Below, in pieces: positions 36,530-44,921 of a stretch of 64,000 nucleotides of DNA. The DNA comes from Amphritea atlantica. Its GTDB lineage: Bacteria; Pseudomonadota; Gammaproteobacteria; Pseudomonadales; Balneatricaceae. The DNA is taken from the NCBI RefSeq assembly GCF_018860855.1, contig NZ_JAHKQE010000009.1:186001-250000 (forward strand), written 5' to 3'. The position numbers were made by a program, and so were the translations under genes. The notes beneath the pieces are model-generated. The model did no database searches and had not been told where the DNA came from. It saw only the letters and a list, made by a program, of their open reading frames with translations. The number at the start of each line of letters is the position of its first letter. Within the stretch, counting starts at the first letter, position 1.

Positions 36530-37333
36530 TTATACGAATTTCACAGAGATACCGCCCAGTGGGCCGTAATCTGCATGAATAGTGTCACCCGCTTTTACTG
36601 AGACCGGACGGGTAAAGGAGCCTGCCAGTATTACCTGACCGGGTTCCAGCGCAACACCGTGAGGGGCAAAACGTTTACACACCCAGCAGATACCGTTTGC
36701 CGGATGACCCAGTACACCGGCCGCAATACCGGTTTCTTCAATCTGACCATTAAGATAGAGCAGCGCACCCGCCCAACGTAGATCGATATCCATCGGTTTA
36801 ATCGGCCGACCACCTAAGACAATACCGGCATTCGCCGCGTTATCAGCAATAGTATCGTACACCTTACGGGTATAGCCGGTCTCAGGATCGGTACGGTGAC
36901 AACGAGCGGCAATCAGTTCCAACGATGGGATTACATAATCGGTCGCATTCAACACATCAAAGATGGTGATATCGTCCCCTTCTAAACGGTCTTTCAAGAC
37001 GAACGCCAGCTCCACTTCAATACGTGGATCGGGGAAATCAGACGCTTTAATCTCAGCACCATCGGCAAAGAACATATCATCCAGCAACACACCGTAGTCC
37101 GGCTGATTGATATTCACGGCCATCTGCATGGCACGTGATGTCAGACCGATCTTATACCCTTTAACCTTGGCACCCTTGGCGATCTTCTGATCGACCCAAG
37201 TCTTCTGTATGGCATAAGCGTCATCCATCGTCATATCAGGATATTCAAGTGTCAGTGCAGGAATCTGTGAACAGTCTTTCTCTGCCTGATAAAGCTTCTC
37301 GGCCGCTAGTTGTATCTGTTGTTCTGTTAGCAT
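36530..37333 (-). CDS. hpaH: 2-oxo-hept-4-ene-1,7-dioate hydratase
   Basis: 267 aa from the ATG at 37333, the E. coli HpaH length; an upstream in-frame start at 37378 adds 15 residues without family support. FAH-like hydratase with [38 protein letters not shown] (metal ligands) and the late [14 protein letters not shown]. It adds water to 2-oxohept-4-ene-1,7-dioate before HpaI. It is the first gene of the hpa unit and is divergent from a membrane protein, with a candidate HpaR site between. Confidence 0.92.
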   Translation of the reverse strand: MLTEQQIQLAAEKLYQAEKDCSQIPALTLEYPDMTMDDAYAIQKTWVDQKIAKGAKVKGYKIGLTSRAMQMAVNINQPDYGVLLDDMFFADGAEIKASDFPDPRIEVELAFVLKDRLEGDDITIFDVLNATDYVIPSLELIAARCHRTDPETGYTRKVYDTIADNAANAGIVLGGRPIKPMDIDLRWAGALLYLNGQIEETGIAAGVLGHPANGICWVCKRFAPHGVALEPGQVILAGSFTRPVSVKAGDTIHADYGPLGGISVKFV

Positions 37334-37431
37334 ATCTAATTTCCATCTTAGCGTTGTCTTCTGCAATCTTCGTAGCAAAATACCAGCTTGCCCATGTACC
37401 TATTCAAAGGTAGCGATTACCCTATGCATAA

Positions 37432-37457
37432 TAATATAATTAATATATTAACTAATT
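37432..37457. promoter_or_regulatory. candidate HpaR operator in hpaH / membrane-protein promoter region
   Basis: Inverted repeat TAATATA (37432-37438) with TATATTA (37444-37450) is followed by the rest of TTAATATATTAACTAATT (37440-37457). That 18-mer matches the complement of the site before hpaR at 16 of 18 bases. MarR proteins bind short AT-rich palindromes of this kind. It lies between divergent starts, so one dimer could control both hpaH and the membrane protein. Confidence 0.55.
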
Positions 37458-37485
37458 TCCAGTTTTTTTTCTTTATAGGTACGTA

Positions 37486-38814
37486 ATGTCTCCCCATCAC
37501 TTCGCACAATCATTAACCAAATACTGGCCCGGAGCCAGAATAGCCGGGCCACTCGTGTTGACGATGTGCCTGTTAACACTGCTGAATACAGTCTTGCCGC
37601 TAGGGTTAGCCGGTTTGGCAACTCTGCTCTGCTGGCTCTATATCGCCATTGAAATACCTCGATTGAAGCCTAAACAGCGTAAACAGATCCTCATTCTTTT
37701 CGGCATCGGTATCGCGGCAGCAGCGCTGGCTTGGAGCCAAGGCTCAGATATGTCACTGCAAACTTTATTGGGTGAGCATCTCAAACTGGCGATGCTGCTA
37801 ACCTCAATAAGCTTCATTGGTATGGCGGGTCGAGTCGGTTGTAATGCGAGCAAACGGGGAATCCGTAGCTTTATCACCACCCTACTGGGAATGCATTTTT
37901 TCTCGTCGGTTGCCAACTTTTCATCGGTGATTATTGTTGGGGATCAGATTAAGCAGAAACAGGGGATCGATCAGCTGTCTCAATGGGTGCTCAGCCGGGG
38001 CTTCGGTATGGCAGTGCTCTGGTCACCGTTTCTGAGCCTCTTACCACTCGTGCTAGAACAGGTGCCCGGCGTTGACTTAACGCAAGTGTACCCTTTTTCC
38101 ATTACCCTAGCGGTGATCGGTTTAAGCTTGAGTATCATCGAAGCGCGCGTTAGAGCCGCCACCGCATTACAGCGTTTTTCCGGATACCCTCTCAAGACAG
38201 AAACATTGGCACTGCCGGTAGTATTAATCACGCTGATTTTGTTGTTCAGTTGGCAGATGCCGCAACTGCCGATGGTCTTTCTAGTATCGCTACTGTCGAT
38301 TATCGTACCGATTGCGTTGATGGCGGTGATGTCTAATGTCCGTTCCGCCAGCCGTAAGATCTCGCTGCATGTGAGCGAAAAACTATCGGAGAGCCGTGCA
38401 GAGATTAGCCTCTTTATGAGCGCAGGCGTGCTGGCCGCGGGGGTGAAAGCCTGTATTTCTGTGGGCCTGATTAGCCTACCTTTCACCCAAACCGACGCAG
38501 GCGTAGCGTCGCTGGTACTGGTGATGATTGTCGGCTTAGCCTATCTAGGTATTCATCAATTGGCGTTAGTGGCTATTTTTGCCGGCTTGCTGGCGGATAT
38601 CACCGTGACGCCTAATTTGATGGCGATTGCCTATGTGCTCGGTACATCATTGGCGATGTCCGGCAGTACCTTTAGCGGCCTTAATTTTATTATGAAGTCC
38701 CGTTTTAATGCCAGCGACGGGGAGATTATCCGCAACCAACTACCCTACAACTTAACGATGCTGGTCGTCGGTTGCGGCATTATTCATCTGATGGCAGCGA
38801 TGGGGATTCACTAA
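37486..38814 (+). CDS. multi-pass membrane protein, putative transporter divergent from hpa operon
   Basis: 442 aa with about 12 hydrophobic segments. I do not recognise the family with certainty; segments such as FIGMAGRVGCNASKRGI and GTSLAMSGSTFSGLNFIMKS resemble Na+/anion carriers of the ion-transporter superfamily. Its start is 152 bases from the hpaH start with a shared operator-like site between, so uptake of 4-hydroxyphenylacetate or homoprotocatechuate is a reasonable guess. It is not HpaX, which is an MFS protein. The stop is only 7 bases from that of the convergent hoxC. Confidence 0.6.
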   Translation: MSPHHFAQSLTKYWPGARIAGPLVLTMCLLTLLNTVLPLGLAGLATLLCWLYIAIEIPRLKPKQRKQILILFGIGIAAAALAWSQGSDMSLQTLLGEHLKLAMLLTSISFIGMAGRVGCNASKRGIRSFITTLLGMHFFSSVANFSSVIIVGDQIKQKQGIDQLSQWVLSRGFGMAVLWSPFLSLLPLVLEQVPGVDLTQVYPFSITLAVIGLSLSIIEARVRAATALQRFSGYPLKTETLALPVVLITLILLFSWQMPQLPMVFLVSLLSIIVPIALMAVMSNVRSASRKISLHVSEKLSESRAEISLFMSAGVLAAGVKACISVGLISLPFTQTDAGVASLVLVMIVGLAYLGIHQLALVAIFAGLLADITVTPNLMAIAYVLGTSLAMSGSTFSGLNFIMKSRFNASDGEIIRNQLPYNLTMLVVGCGIIHLMAAMGIH

Positions 38815-38821
38815 AGCATAG

Positions 38822-40276
38822 CTAGTGAACAGTGCACACCACACAGGGGTCAAATGAGCGCACAATATGCTGCACAGCGATCGGAGTTTCTTCGCCCTCC
38901 AATACCGCGGCCCCCTGCAGAGCCTGCTCTAACGCCCCCGGCGTGCCATGCTGATCCCGTGGGGAGAAATTCCATGTTGTGGGAGCGATGATCTGATAAT
39001 TAGAAATTTTACCCTCACGAATGCTCAACCAGTGCCCCAAACTACCACGAGCGGCTTCGATCATGCCGACACCATCGGCATAGTCAGGCAAGGTACCATG
39101 CACACAGAAACGATCTAACGGGTCTATTTGTCGCGCCCACTGCTCCATCTGCGGTACCACAATCGCGAGTTCGAGCAGACGCCCAAGCATCCGGTTTTGT
39201 ACATTGGCTCCGCTTCGGGCGGCTAAATCCATCATGAGTGGGTGCCCATTGCTTAGTTGGCGGGCCAACGCACCAGTCTCCATCACCTGCCCGGCAAGCC
39301 TAGGCGCTTTACACCAGCTATAACCCCGTTCATTGTCCAGTGAGGGCTGTGTCACCCCTAACTCAGGGTGTTGCGGCTGTTGCTGTCCTGACAGCCAAGC
39401 ATGGGATATATCTTCGGTTATCTGCTGGCTATCCAGTGGTCGCCGTTGACCTTGGGCATCCACCACTCCGGGACGAAACAAGCGCTCGCCGTCCAGTAAA
39501 TAATTCCCATAACTCATAAACTGATCGGTCGCACGACCCATCTGATCGAGTTGTAACTGCTGCGACAGATGCAGAAAGATCCGCAGATCAGAGCTTTTCC
39601 ACTCTTTTTCCGAGGCCCATTGCTGCAGCTCGGACTCCGACTTGAGCTGACTAATAACCTCCAGTGAATCACCAAACAAACGACGCTCAAGAAAACGACG
39701 AAACCCAGCAAGAATTCCGAGCATCCCTAAGCGCTCATGCGCTTCTATCGATTTTGCGGTACCGCCGGGCTGAATGCTTAAACTGTGGGGCCACTTACCG
39801 GCCAATAATCCCATCAGGTGAAGGAACTCAGCCCTCGCAGGCAGCACATCCCGACAAGCATCACCTTTAACCGCTTGAAAGCGCGCCTGAACTTGATCAT
39901 ACCAAGGCTGAGTCGCATAGACAGACCGGGCAAAATCAGGCATGAAAAACAGATAGAAATGCGTGAGTAGATCGGCCATATTTTCATTGGCTAGAATCAG
40001 GTTAATGCAGCGCTCACCATTCAGAGGCATCCCCAACTGCATCGCATCCGCCAGAGCGTAAGCCGATGCGACCGACTGACTCACCGAACAGATACCGCAG
40101 ATACGAGGGGTATAAACCAAGGCATCCATCGGTTTTTTACCCTGTAGAATCTGCTCGAATCCGCGATACATGGTGGAATTGACCTGTGCACTTTCCACTT
40201 GGCCGTTACTGATCTCCAAGGCAATTTCAAGATCACCCTCTACCCGATTAAACGGGCCAACTAAAATTCGACTCAT
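38822..40276 (-). CDS. hoxC/hupV: regulatory (H2-sensing) [NiFe] hydrogenase large subunit
   Basis: 484 aa. The nickel-binding L1 motif is RICGICSV (Cys60, Cys63) and L2 is DPCVVCTVH, ending the protein at His484. There is no C-terminal extension, so no endoprotease maturation is expected; this is the hallmark of HoxC/HupV sensors against catalytic large subunits. THFYLFFMPDFARS is also sensor-like. Ile62 and Phe110 occur at the positions reported in Ralstonia HoxC to narrow the gas channel and exclude O2. It should form the cytoplasmic H2 receptor with HoxB. It is the last gene of the operon, 62 bases after hoxB. Confidence 0.93.
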   Translation of the reverse strand: MSRILVGPFNRVEGDLEIALEISNGQVESAQVNSTMYRGFEQILQGKKPMDALVYTPRICGICSVSQSVASAYALADAMQLGMPLNGERCINLILANENMADLLTHFYLFFMPDFARSVYATQPWYDQVQARFQAVKGDACRDVLPARAEFLHLMGLLAGKWPHSLSIQPGGTAKSIEAHERLGMLGILAGFRRFLERRLFGDSLEVISQLKSESELQQWASEKEWKSSDLRIFLHLSQQLQLDQMGRATDQFMSYGNYLLDGERLFRPGVVDAQGQRRPLDSQQITEDISHAWLSGQQQPQHPELGVTQPSLDNERGYSWCKAPRLAGQVMETGALARQLSNGHPLMMDLAARSGANVQNRMLGRLLELAIVVPQMEQWARQIDPLDRFCVHGTLPDYADGVGMIEAARGSLGHWLSIREGKISNYQIIAPTTWNFSPRDQHGTPGALEQALQGAAVLEGEETPIAVQHIVRSFDPCVVCTVH

Positions 40277-40338
40277 ATTCTCTTCTTATTATCGGTTACT
40301 GTCTGATCCTGACAACATGATGACGACACATCGAACGA

Positions 40339-41334
40339 TTACTTATCGACTTTCTGTCGGCTCGGCGGATAGATGATTCGCTCAGACGTGGCATTGACCT
40401 TCAACCGCTCCGGCGTTGCCGCTTTGGACAGTGACGCTAAGGCAACAAACCAGGCTTTGGGCATATCGGTTGGCAGGCCCACGGGAATACCGGCGATTTT
40501 GCGGGTTTTAGTAAAGGCGTACGTAGGCTCTTCAAATTCTGGCGCAGTACAATTAATACAGGCGTAACCGCCACGGGTGCATGAACCTTCGCCATTCCAC
40601 GGGCGAATATTACAATCCGCATGAGCCTGTGTACCCAAACACCCCATATTCTCCATCATACAACCCTGCTCACCAGGCAGTTCAGCACTAGCCTTGTATT
40701 CATAGTATTCATTACGGGAGCAGCCATGATGTACTAGGTGATCAGCATAGCTACGAGGTCGTCCGAGGTTATCAACCTGCTCAGCACTAAACTCACCCAG
40801 CGCGATCTGTAACAAAGTTTCGGTAATCCAGTTCGGATGAGTTGGGCAGCCAGCGATATTAACGACACCTTGACCACTGCCCGACCGATAACTGGCACCC
40901 AATAAGCCTCCGCTAAGTTCGCCATCAAATTGCAGGCCGGTCGCCTCGGTGATATTTTCGCCCGCCGCACTGATACCACCATAAGCAGCACAGCTGCCCA
41001 CGGCGACGGTATGTTTTGCTCGGGCCGCCAATTGCCGCACCCAATCGATCATTGGCACGCCAGTGCCGCCCATCACATGAAAGCGACCAGTGCCCATCGG
41101 CCCCATTAACATCGAGCCTTCGATACAGAGAATATCCAACGGAATGTCACCAGCAACCAACTGCTGTAAAAGGTCGATCACTTCAGCGCCACTCTGTTCG
41201 CTCAACGAGGGATGCCACAGCAGATTGATGCCTGCGGCATCAAAGCTGGTGAGAAGATCCGGCGCTTCAGCATTCAGCATAGACATACTGCAACCACCAC
41301 AACCGCCCGACTGTAACCACAGAAGATTAACCAT
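40339..41334 (-). CDS. hoxB/hupU: regulatory [NiFe] hydrogenase small subunit
   Basis: 331 aa. It starts directly with MVNLLWLQSGGCGGCSMSML, without a Tat signal, so it is cytoplasmic. Cys for three Fe-S clusters are visible: CGGC and GSCAAYGG with AGCPTHP (proximal), HHGCSRNEYY through CMMENMGC (distal), and NGEGSCTRGGYACINC (medial). About 60 C-terminal residues follow, including GLPTDMPKAWFVALASLSKA, like the HoxB tail needed for oligomerisation and kinase contact. The start overlaps the kinase stop by 8 bases (ATGGTTAA), so the two are translationally coupled. Confidence 0.93.
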   Translation of the reverse strand: MVNLLWLQSGGCGGCSMSMLNAEAPDLLTSFDAAGINLLWHPSLSEQSGAEVIDLLQQLVAGDIPLDILCIEGSMLMGPMGTGRFHVMGGTGVPMIDWVRQLAARAKHTVAVGSCAAYGGISAAGENITEATGLQFDGELSGGLLGASYRSGSGQGVVNIAGCPTHPNWITETLLQIALGEFSAEQVDNLGRPRSYADHLVHHGCSRNEYYEYKASAELPGEQGCMMENMGCLGTQAHADCNIRPWNGEGSCTRGGYACINCTAPEFEEPTYAFTKTRKIAGIPVGLPTDMPKAWFVALASLSKAATPERLKVNATSERIIYPPSRQKVDK

Positions 41335-42724
41335 GATTGCGCTCCTGATTGTCTGCCTCTACAGCAGTTTCGACTGACGTTGCCGTGGAGACTGAGGGAT
41401 CGGGCAAAGCCTCTTTAGGTAATTCTAAACGAGCGATAGCACCACCCTCATTACAATTACTAATCAATAACTTACCGCCATGTTCTAAGACTATACCATA
41501 ACTAATAGACAACCCAAGGCCAGTTCCTTCGCCCACCGGTTTAGTGGTAAAGAATGGATCAAACACCCGCGACAGATGCTCCTCGGCTAAACCCGGCCCA
41601 CTATCGCGTAAAGTAAACCAAACCAACGTATCGCTCTCGCCAGCGCTTAATGCCAAGTGAGCATCGGACTGATGTTTCATGGCATCTACAGCGTTTTGAA
41701 TCAGATTAACAATCACCTGATGAATCTGTCCCGCATGACCTAATGCCTGTATTTTATCGGGTAGATTAAGCTCAACCTCAACGGGGCGATGACTCTCTTT
41801 GATGATCCAGTGGAGAGCGGTTTTAATCACATGGATAAAGTCGAAGCGGGTTTTCTCGGCTTCCTGACAGGAAGAAAATTGGCGTAGATCATGAACAATA
41901 TCCCGCACTCGATCGGCCCCTTCCATCGTCCCCTCAACCAGTGAATTGAGATCGCGGATCGCTTTATCCAAACGCAAACTTTCGCGTAACTCGCGTAGCT
42001 CTGCTCGGCTTCGATTTTCACTGACGGCATTAAAATAGGTATAAAGTTTGTCGGTATAACGACGCAAAGCATGCATGTTGCCATAGACGAAGCTGATCGG
42101 ATTATTTAACTCATGGGCAACACCCGCCACTAGCCGACCAAGCGATGCCATCTTTTCAGATTGTACCAGTCGCTCCTGTGCCAGCTTAAGTTCAGCATGG
42201 GCCTGATTCAGCTCTTTATAGGCTTTTTGTAGCTCACCTAGGGGACGCCCGATCATCACCATACCCGCCATACGGCCACGCTTGTCTCGCCGGGGACTGC
42301 AGTTCATCGCCAGCGGCACCCATCCTTTGCGGCCAGCTAACTCGACTTCACAATCCCGTACCGGCTGCACCCGTAGCTGATTTTCAATATCGGTGAATTT
42401 GTTTTGGTAAGCCGGCGCAACCAACTCAATAAAGTCTTTGCCGATCAACTCCTCGGCGGCCACACCGGTCAGTTGCTCGAAGGCACTGTTCAGTTGCTGA
42501 ATCACCCCCTGTTTATCACAGACGATCAGCACATCACTCATAGCGCTCTGAACACTGTCGAGAAAGCCCTGGGTTTGCTCCAGCTCTAAATTTTTTTGTT
42601 CGATCTCAACTTGGTAATGCACTAGGTCGGCATAGGTTTCATCCATTTTCTGGATAACACTAACCCAAGCTTCATCAGCCAGTTCTGGATTTTCAACAAA
42701 GTCGTGTGATTTTTTATCAGCCAT
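41327..42724 (-). CDS. hoxJ/hupT: HoxJ/HupT-type sensor histidine kinase
   Basis: 465 aa from the ATG at 42724; a TTG at 42736 is also in frame. A coiled coil (VEIEQKNLELEQTQGFL) leads into a PAS domain (about 60-165) with SAMSDVLIVCDKQGVIQQLN. The dimerisation box GVAHELNNPISFVYGNMHAL is the diagnostic HupT/HoxJ H-box. The ATPase follows with NLIQNAVDAM, DSGPGL and GTGLGLSISYGI. In Ralstonia and Rhodobacter this kinase answers to the HoxBC/HupUV sensor and phosphorylates HoxA/HupR. No such NtrC-type regulator is in the window. Confidence 0.92.
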   Translation of the reverse strand: MADKKSHDFVENPELADEAWVSVIQKMDETYADLVHYQVEIEQKNLELEQTQGFLDSVQSAMSDVLIVCDKQGVIQQLNSAFEQLTGVAAEELIGKDFIELVAPAYQNKFTDIENQLRVQPVRDCEVELAGRKGWVPLAMNCSPRRDKRGRMAGMVMIGRPLGELQKAYKELNQAHAELKLAQERLVQSEKMASLGRLVAGVAHELNNPISFVYGNMHALRRYTDKLYTYFNAVSENRSRAELRELRESLRLDKAIRDLNSLVEGTMEGADRVRDIVHDLRQFSSCQEAEKTRFDFIHVIKTALHWIIKESHRPVEVELNLPDKIQALGHAGQIHQVIVNLIQNAVDAMKHQSDAHLALSAGESDTLVWFTLRDSGPGLAEEHLSRVFDPFFTTKPVGEGTGLGLSISYGIVLEHGGKLLISNCNEGGAIARLELPKEALPDPSVSTATSVETAVEADNQERNHG

Positions 42725-42817
42725 CGGCGGTATCAAAACTCAATAACGGATTCCATTCAGATTACTCTGCTGCACGAACAAGTGCAAAATGATTAGAGCG
42801 ATGAGCACTCATGTCGA

Positions 42818-43165
42818 TTACTGCTCTGAAGCGGACTGACAGTCCAAACAATAACGACTATCCGGGCGTGCTAACAGCCGTGACAAATTGATCACCTTAT
42901 CGCACCCTTCACAATAACCATACTCAGCTTGATCAAATTTCTGTTCGCTATGCAGCACTTCATGCAGGCGCAAGCGGCACTGCGCCAGATTTGCCAACGC
43001 CATATTTTGCTGCTGCAAGGCATCGCCGCGGGAAACCCGCCCCACCGCCTGCTGATCCAATATGACCGGTTGAGCGCTCTGCTGTAAGCTGACAATCTCG
43101 TCGTTCAATTGAGCTTTAAGCGCCTGTAGAGCTAAGCGACATTGTTGCTGTTGCTGGTTATCCAT
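42818..43165 (-). CDS. DksA/TraR-family zinc-finger protein in H2-sensor operon
   Basis: 115 aa from the ATG at 43165, preceded by GGGAG; it overlaps the stop of the hybrid kinase by 8 bases. The Gln-rich N-terminus precedes a DksA-like coiled-coil (VGRVSRGDALQQQNMALANL). The zinc finger is CEGC followed by RYCLDC. DksA proteins bind the RNA polymerase secondary channel to alter promoter kinetics, with ppGpp in DksA itself. The DxxDxA tip motif is not clear here. Its place inside the sensor operon suggests it adjusts transcription of the H2 or alcohol regulon. That role is inferred. Confidence 0.85.
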   Translation of the reverse strand: MDNQQQQQCRLALQALKAQLNDEIVSLQQSAQPVILDQQAVGRVSRGDALQQQNMALANLAQCRLRLHEVLHSEQKFDQAEYGYCEGCDKVINLSRLLARPDSRYCLDCQSASEQ

Positions 43166-44921
43166 CAACAGCACTCCCTGGCTGCAAAAGATGACTCACC
43201 AAGGCCCGCAATTTGCCTGCTTTCACCGGTTTGTTTAACACAGGTAGACCCTGTGCCCGAAACAGTTTGCGTCCCTCAGGCGAGCGGTCGGCGGTAATAA
43301 TCGCCGCAGGAATGCTAACGCCTGCATATTCACGCACCTGCGCTACCGCCTCAACCCCCGTGGTATCATTATTTAGGTGGAAATCAGCCAGAATCAGCTC
43401 TGGTATTAACCCTTCGCTCAGATAGTTCTCAATGGCCTCAGCCGAATCGATGGCGACATAAACATAACAGCGCCACTGTTCTAACAGCGCTTTCATACTC
43501 ACCAAAATATCTTGCTCGTTATCAATTACCAGAATCGCCCGGCCACTCAAATCGTGCTGCGGCAGCTGTTGTGGCTGTAAAATAGGCTCAATCACTTCAC
43601 CACTGAGAGGCACCGATACACTGAACATCGTGCCTTGCCCTAACTGAGAACGAACCCCCACTGGATGATCTAACATGCCCGCAATACGCTCAACAATCGC
43701 CAGCCCCAAGCCGACCCCCTTACGTCCGGTTTGATACTGATGGTCGATCTGCTGAAACTCTCTAAAGATATCATCCAATCGATCTTCGGGAATGCCGGGG
43801 CCGGTATCCCACACCTGAATTTCTAGCCAATCTCCACGGCGACGGGCACCGAGTAACACGCGCCCCTCAGGGGTATAACGAAATGCATTGCTCAGAAAAT
43901 TACGTAACACCCGCATCAGTAGACGAGTATCACTATGAACATTCAGCCGATTGCCACTCACACTAAATTTAACCCGGCGCTGTTCGGCTACTGGCTGAAA
44001 CTCTACTTGCAGCATCCGAAATAGATAGTTTAGAGGAATACTGATCAGATCAGGCTGTACAGCATTCTGATCTAGTCGCGAGATATCCAAAAGGTCGCTC
44101 AATAACTCTTCAGCACCTTCCAGAGCAATATGAATACGTTCAACAAGATGATTATTGTCTTGTTCTAACTCCCGCTCTTGTAGAGTGGACACCAGCAAGC
44201 GCGCAGCATTCAAAGGTTGTAGTAAATCATGACTCGCCGCCGCGAGGTATTTATCTTTACTCTTATTAGCCTGTTCTGCGGCATCCCGCGCCACTTTTAA
44301 CGCCTGCTCAATCACACTACGTTCGCTGATCTCACGCACCAACTTATCATTCAGCGAGACCAGCTCTTGGGTGCGATCATCGACCCGCACCTCTAACTCT
44401 TCGTTTAGTTTCTTAAGTTTATTCTGGGCTTTTTTACGCTCGGTGATATCGGCTACAAACACCTCAAGCAGATCCCCTCTAGCATCTTGCTTTAACAAGA
44501 CGTTGAGAGAGACATCGACCGCACTACCATCTTGACGTTTCAAGCGGGTTTCATAGCTCAACAACTTGCCATATAGCTGTAATCTTTCTAGGAACAAAGG
44601 ATATTCATCAGCATCAAACAGCAGGTCAGCGGCAAAAGACTCCACTCGACCACATAATTGCTCGGCGTCGGTATAGCCACAGATTCTCGCCAAGGCAGAG
44701 TTAGCGGTGATTAAACCTTGGTTCAGCCGCGCCTGAAAGATACCGTGCTGAGCATGATCAAAGATCAATTTATAACGATTCTTCTCAGCTTCCAGCTCTT
44801 CAATTTTAGCTAGCAGCTCAGGATAATGACTCTTTCGGGCTGATTGACCGCCCAGCCCCATCAAGCGCTCGACGGTGAGGCGATCACTGGGAGAATAAGT
44901 CACCTCAGAGCGCTTCTTCAT
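43158..44921 (-). CDS. ercS': NahK/ErcS-type hybrid sensor histidine kinase
   Basis: 587 aa from the ATG at 44921, which has a GAGGTGG site; the ATG at 44936 lacks one. The opening RLMGLGGQSARKSHYPELLA and the following coiled coil and PAS domain (about 50-165) are family hallmarks. The H-box is LAAASHDLLQPLNAARLL, then the ATPase with GVGLGLAIVERIAG. The C-terminal receiver (about 465-580) has Asp in LILADFHL and Lys in LNKPVKA. In Pseudomonas this family signals to the alcohol-oxidation and HptB-linked networks. It overlaps the ErcA gene end by 17 bases and is cotranscribed with the H2-sensor genes. Confidence 0.88.
   Translation of the reverse strand: MKKRSEVTYSPSDRLTVERLMGLGGQSARKSHYPELLAKIEELEAEKNRYKLIFDHAQHGIFQARLNQGLITANSALARICGYTDAEQLCGRVESFAADLLFDADEYPLFLERLQLYGKLLSYETRLKRQDGSAVDVSLNVLLKQDARGDLLEVFVADITERKKAQNKLKKLNEELEVRVDDRTQELVSLNDKLVREISERSVIEQALKVARDAAEQANKSKDKYLAAASHDLLQPLNAARLLVSTLQERELEQDNNHLVERIHIALEGAEELLSDLLDISRLDQNAVQPDLISIPLNYLFRMLQVEFQPVAEQRRVKFSVSGNRLNVHSDTRLLMRVLRNFLSNAFRYTPEGRVLLGARRRGDWLEIQVWDTGPGIPEDRLDDIFREFQQIDHQYQTGRKGVGLGLAIVERIAGMLDHPVGVRSQLGQGTMFSVSVPLSGEVIEPILQPQQLPQHDLSGRAILVIDNEQDILVSMKALLEQWRCYVYVAIDSAEAIENYLSEGLIPELILADFHLNNDTTGVEAVAQVREYAGVSIPAAIITADRSPEGRKLFRAQGLPVLNKPVKAGKLRALVSHLLQPGSAVDG

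Noticed and set aside
38822-41334. Uptake (catalytic) [NiFe] hydrogenase
   Set aside because: No Tat signal on the small subunit and no C-terminal extension on the large subunit; sensor-type residues and a HoxJ/HupT-like kinase adjoin.
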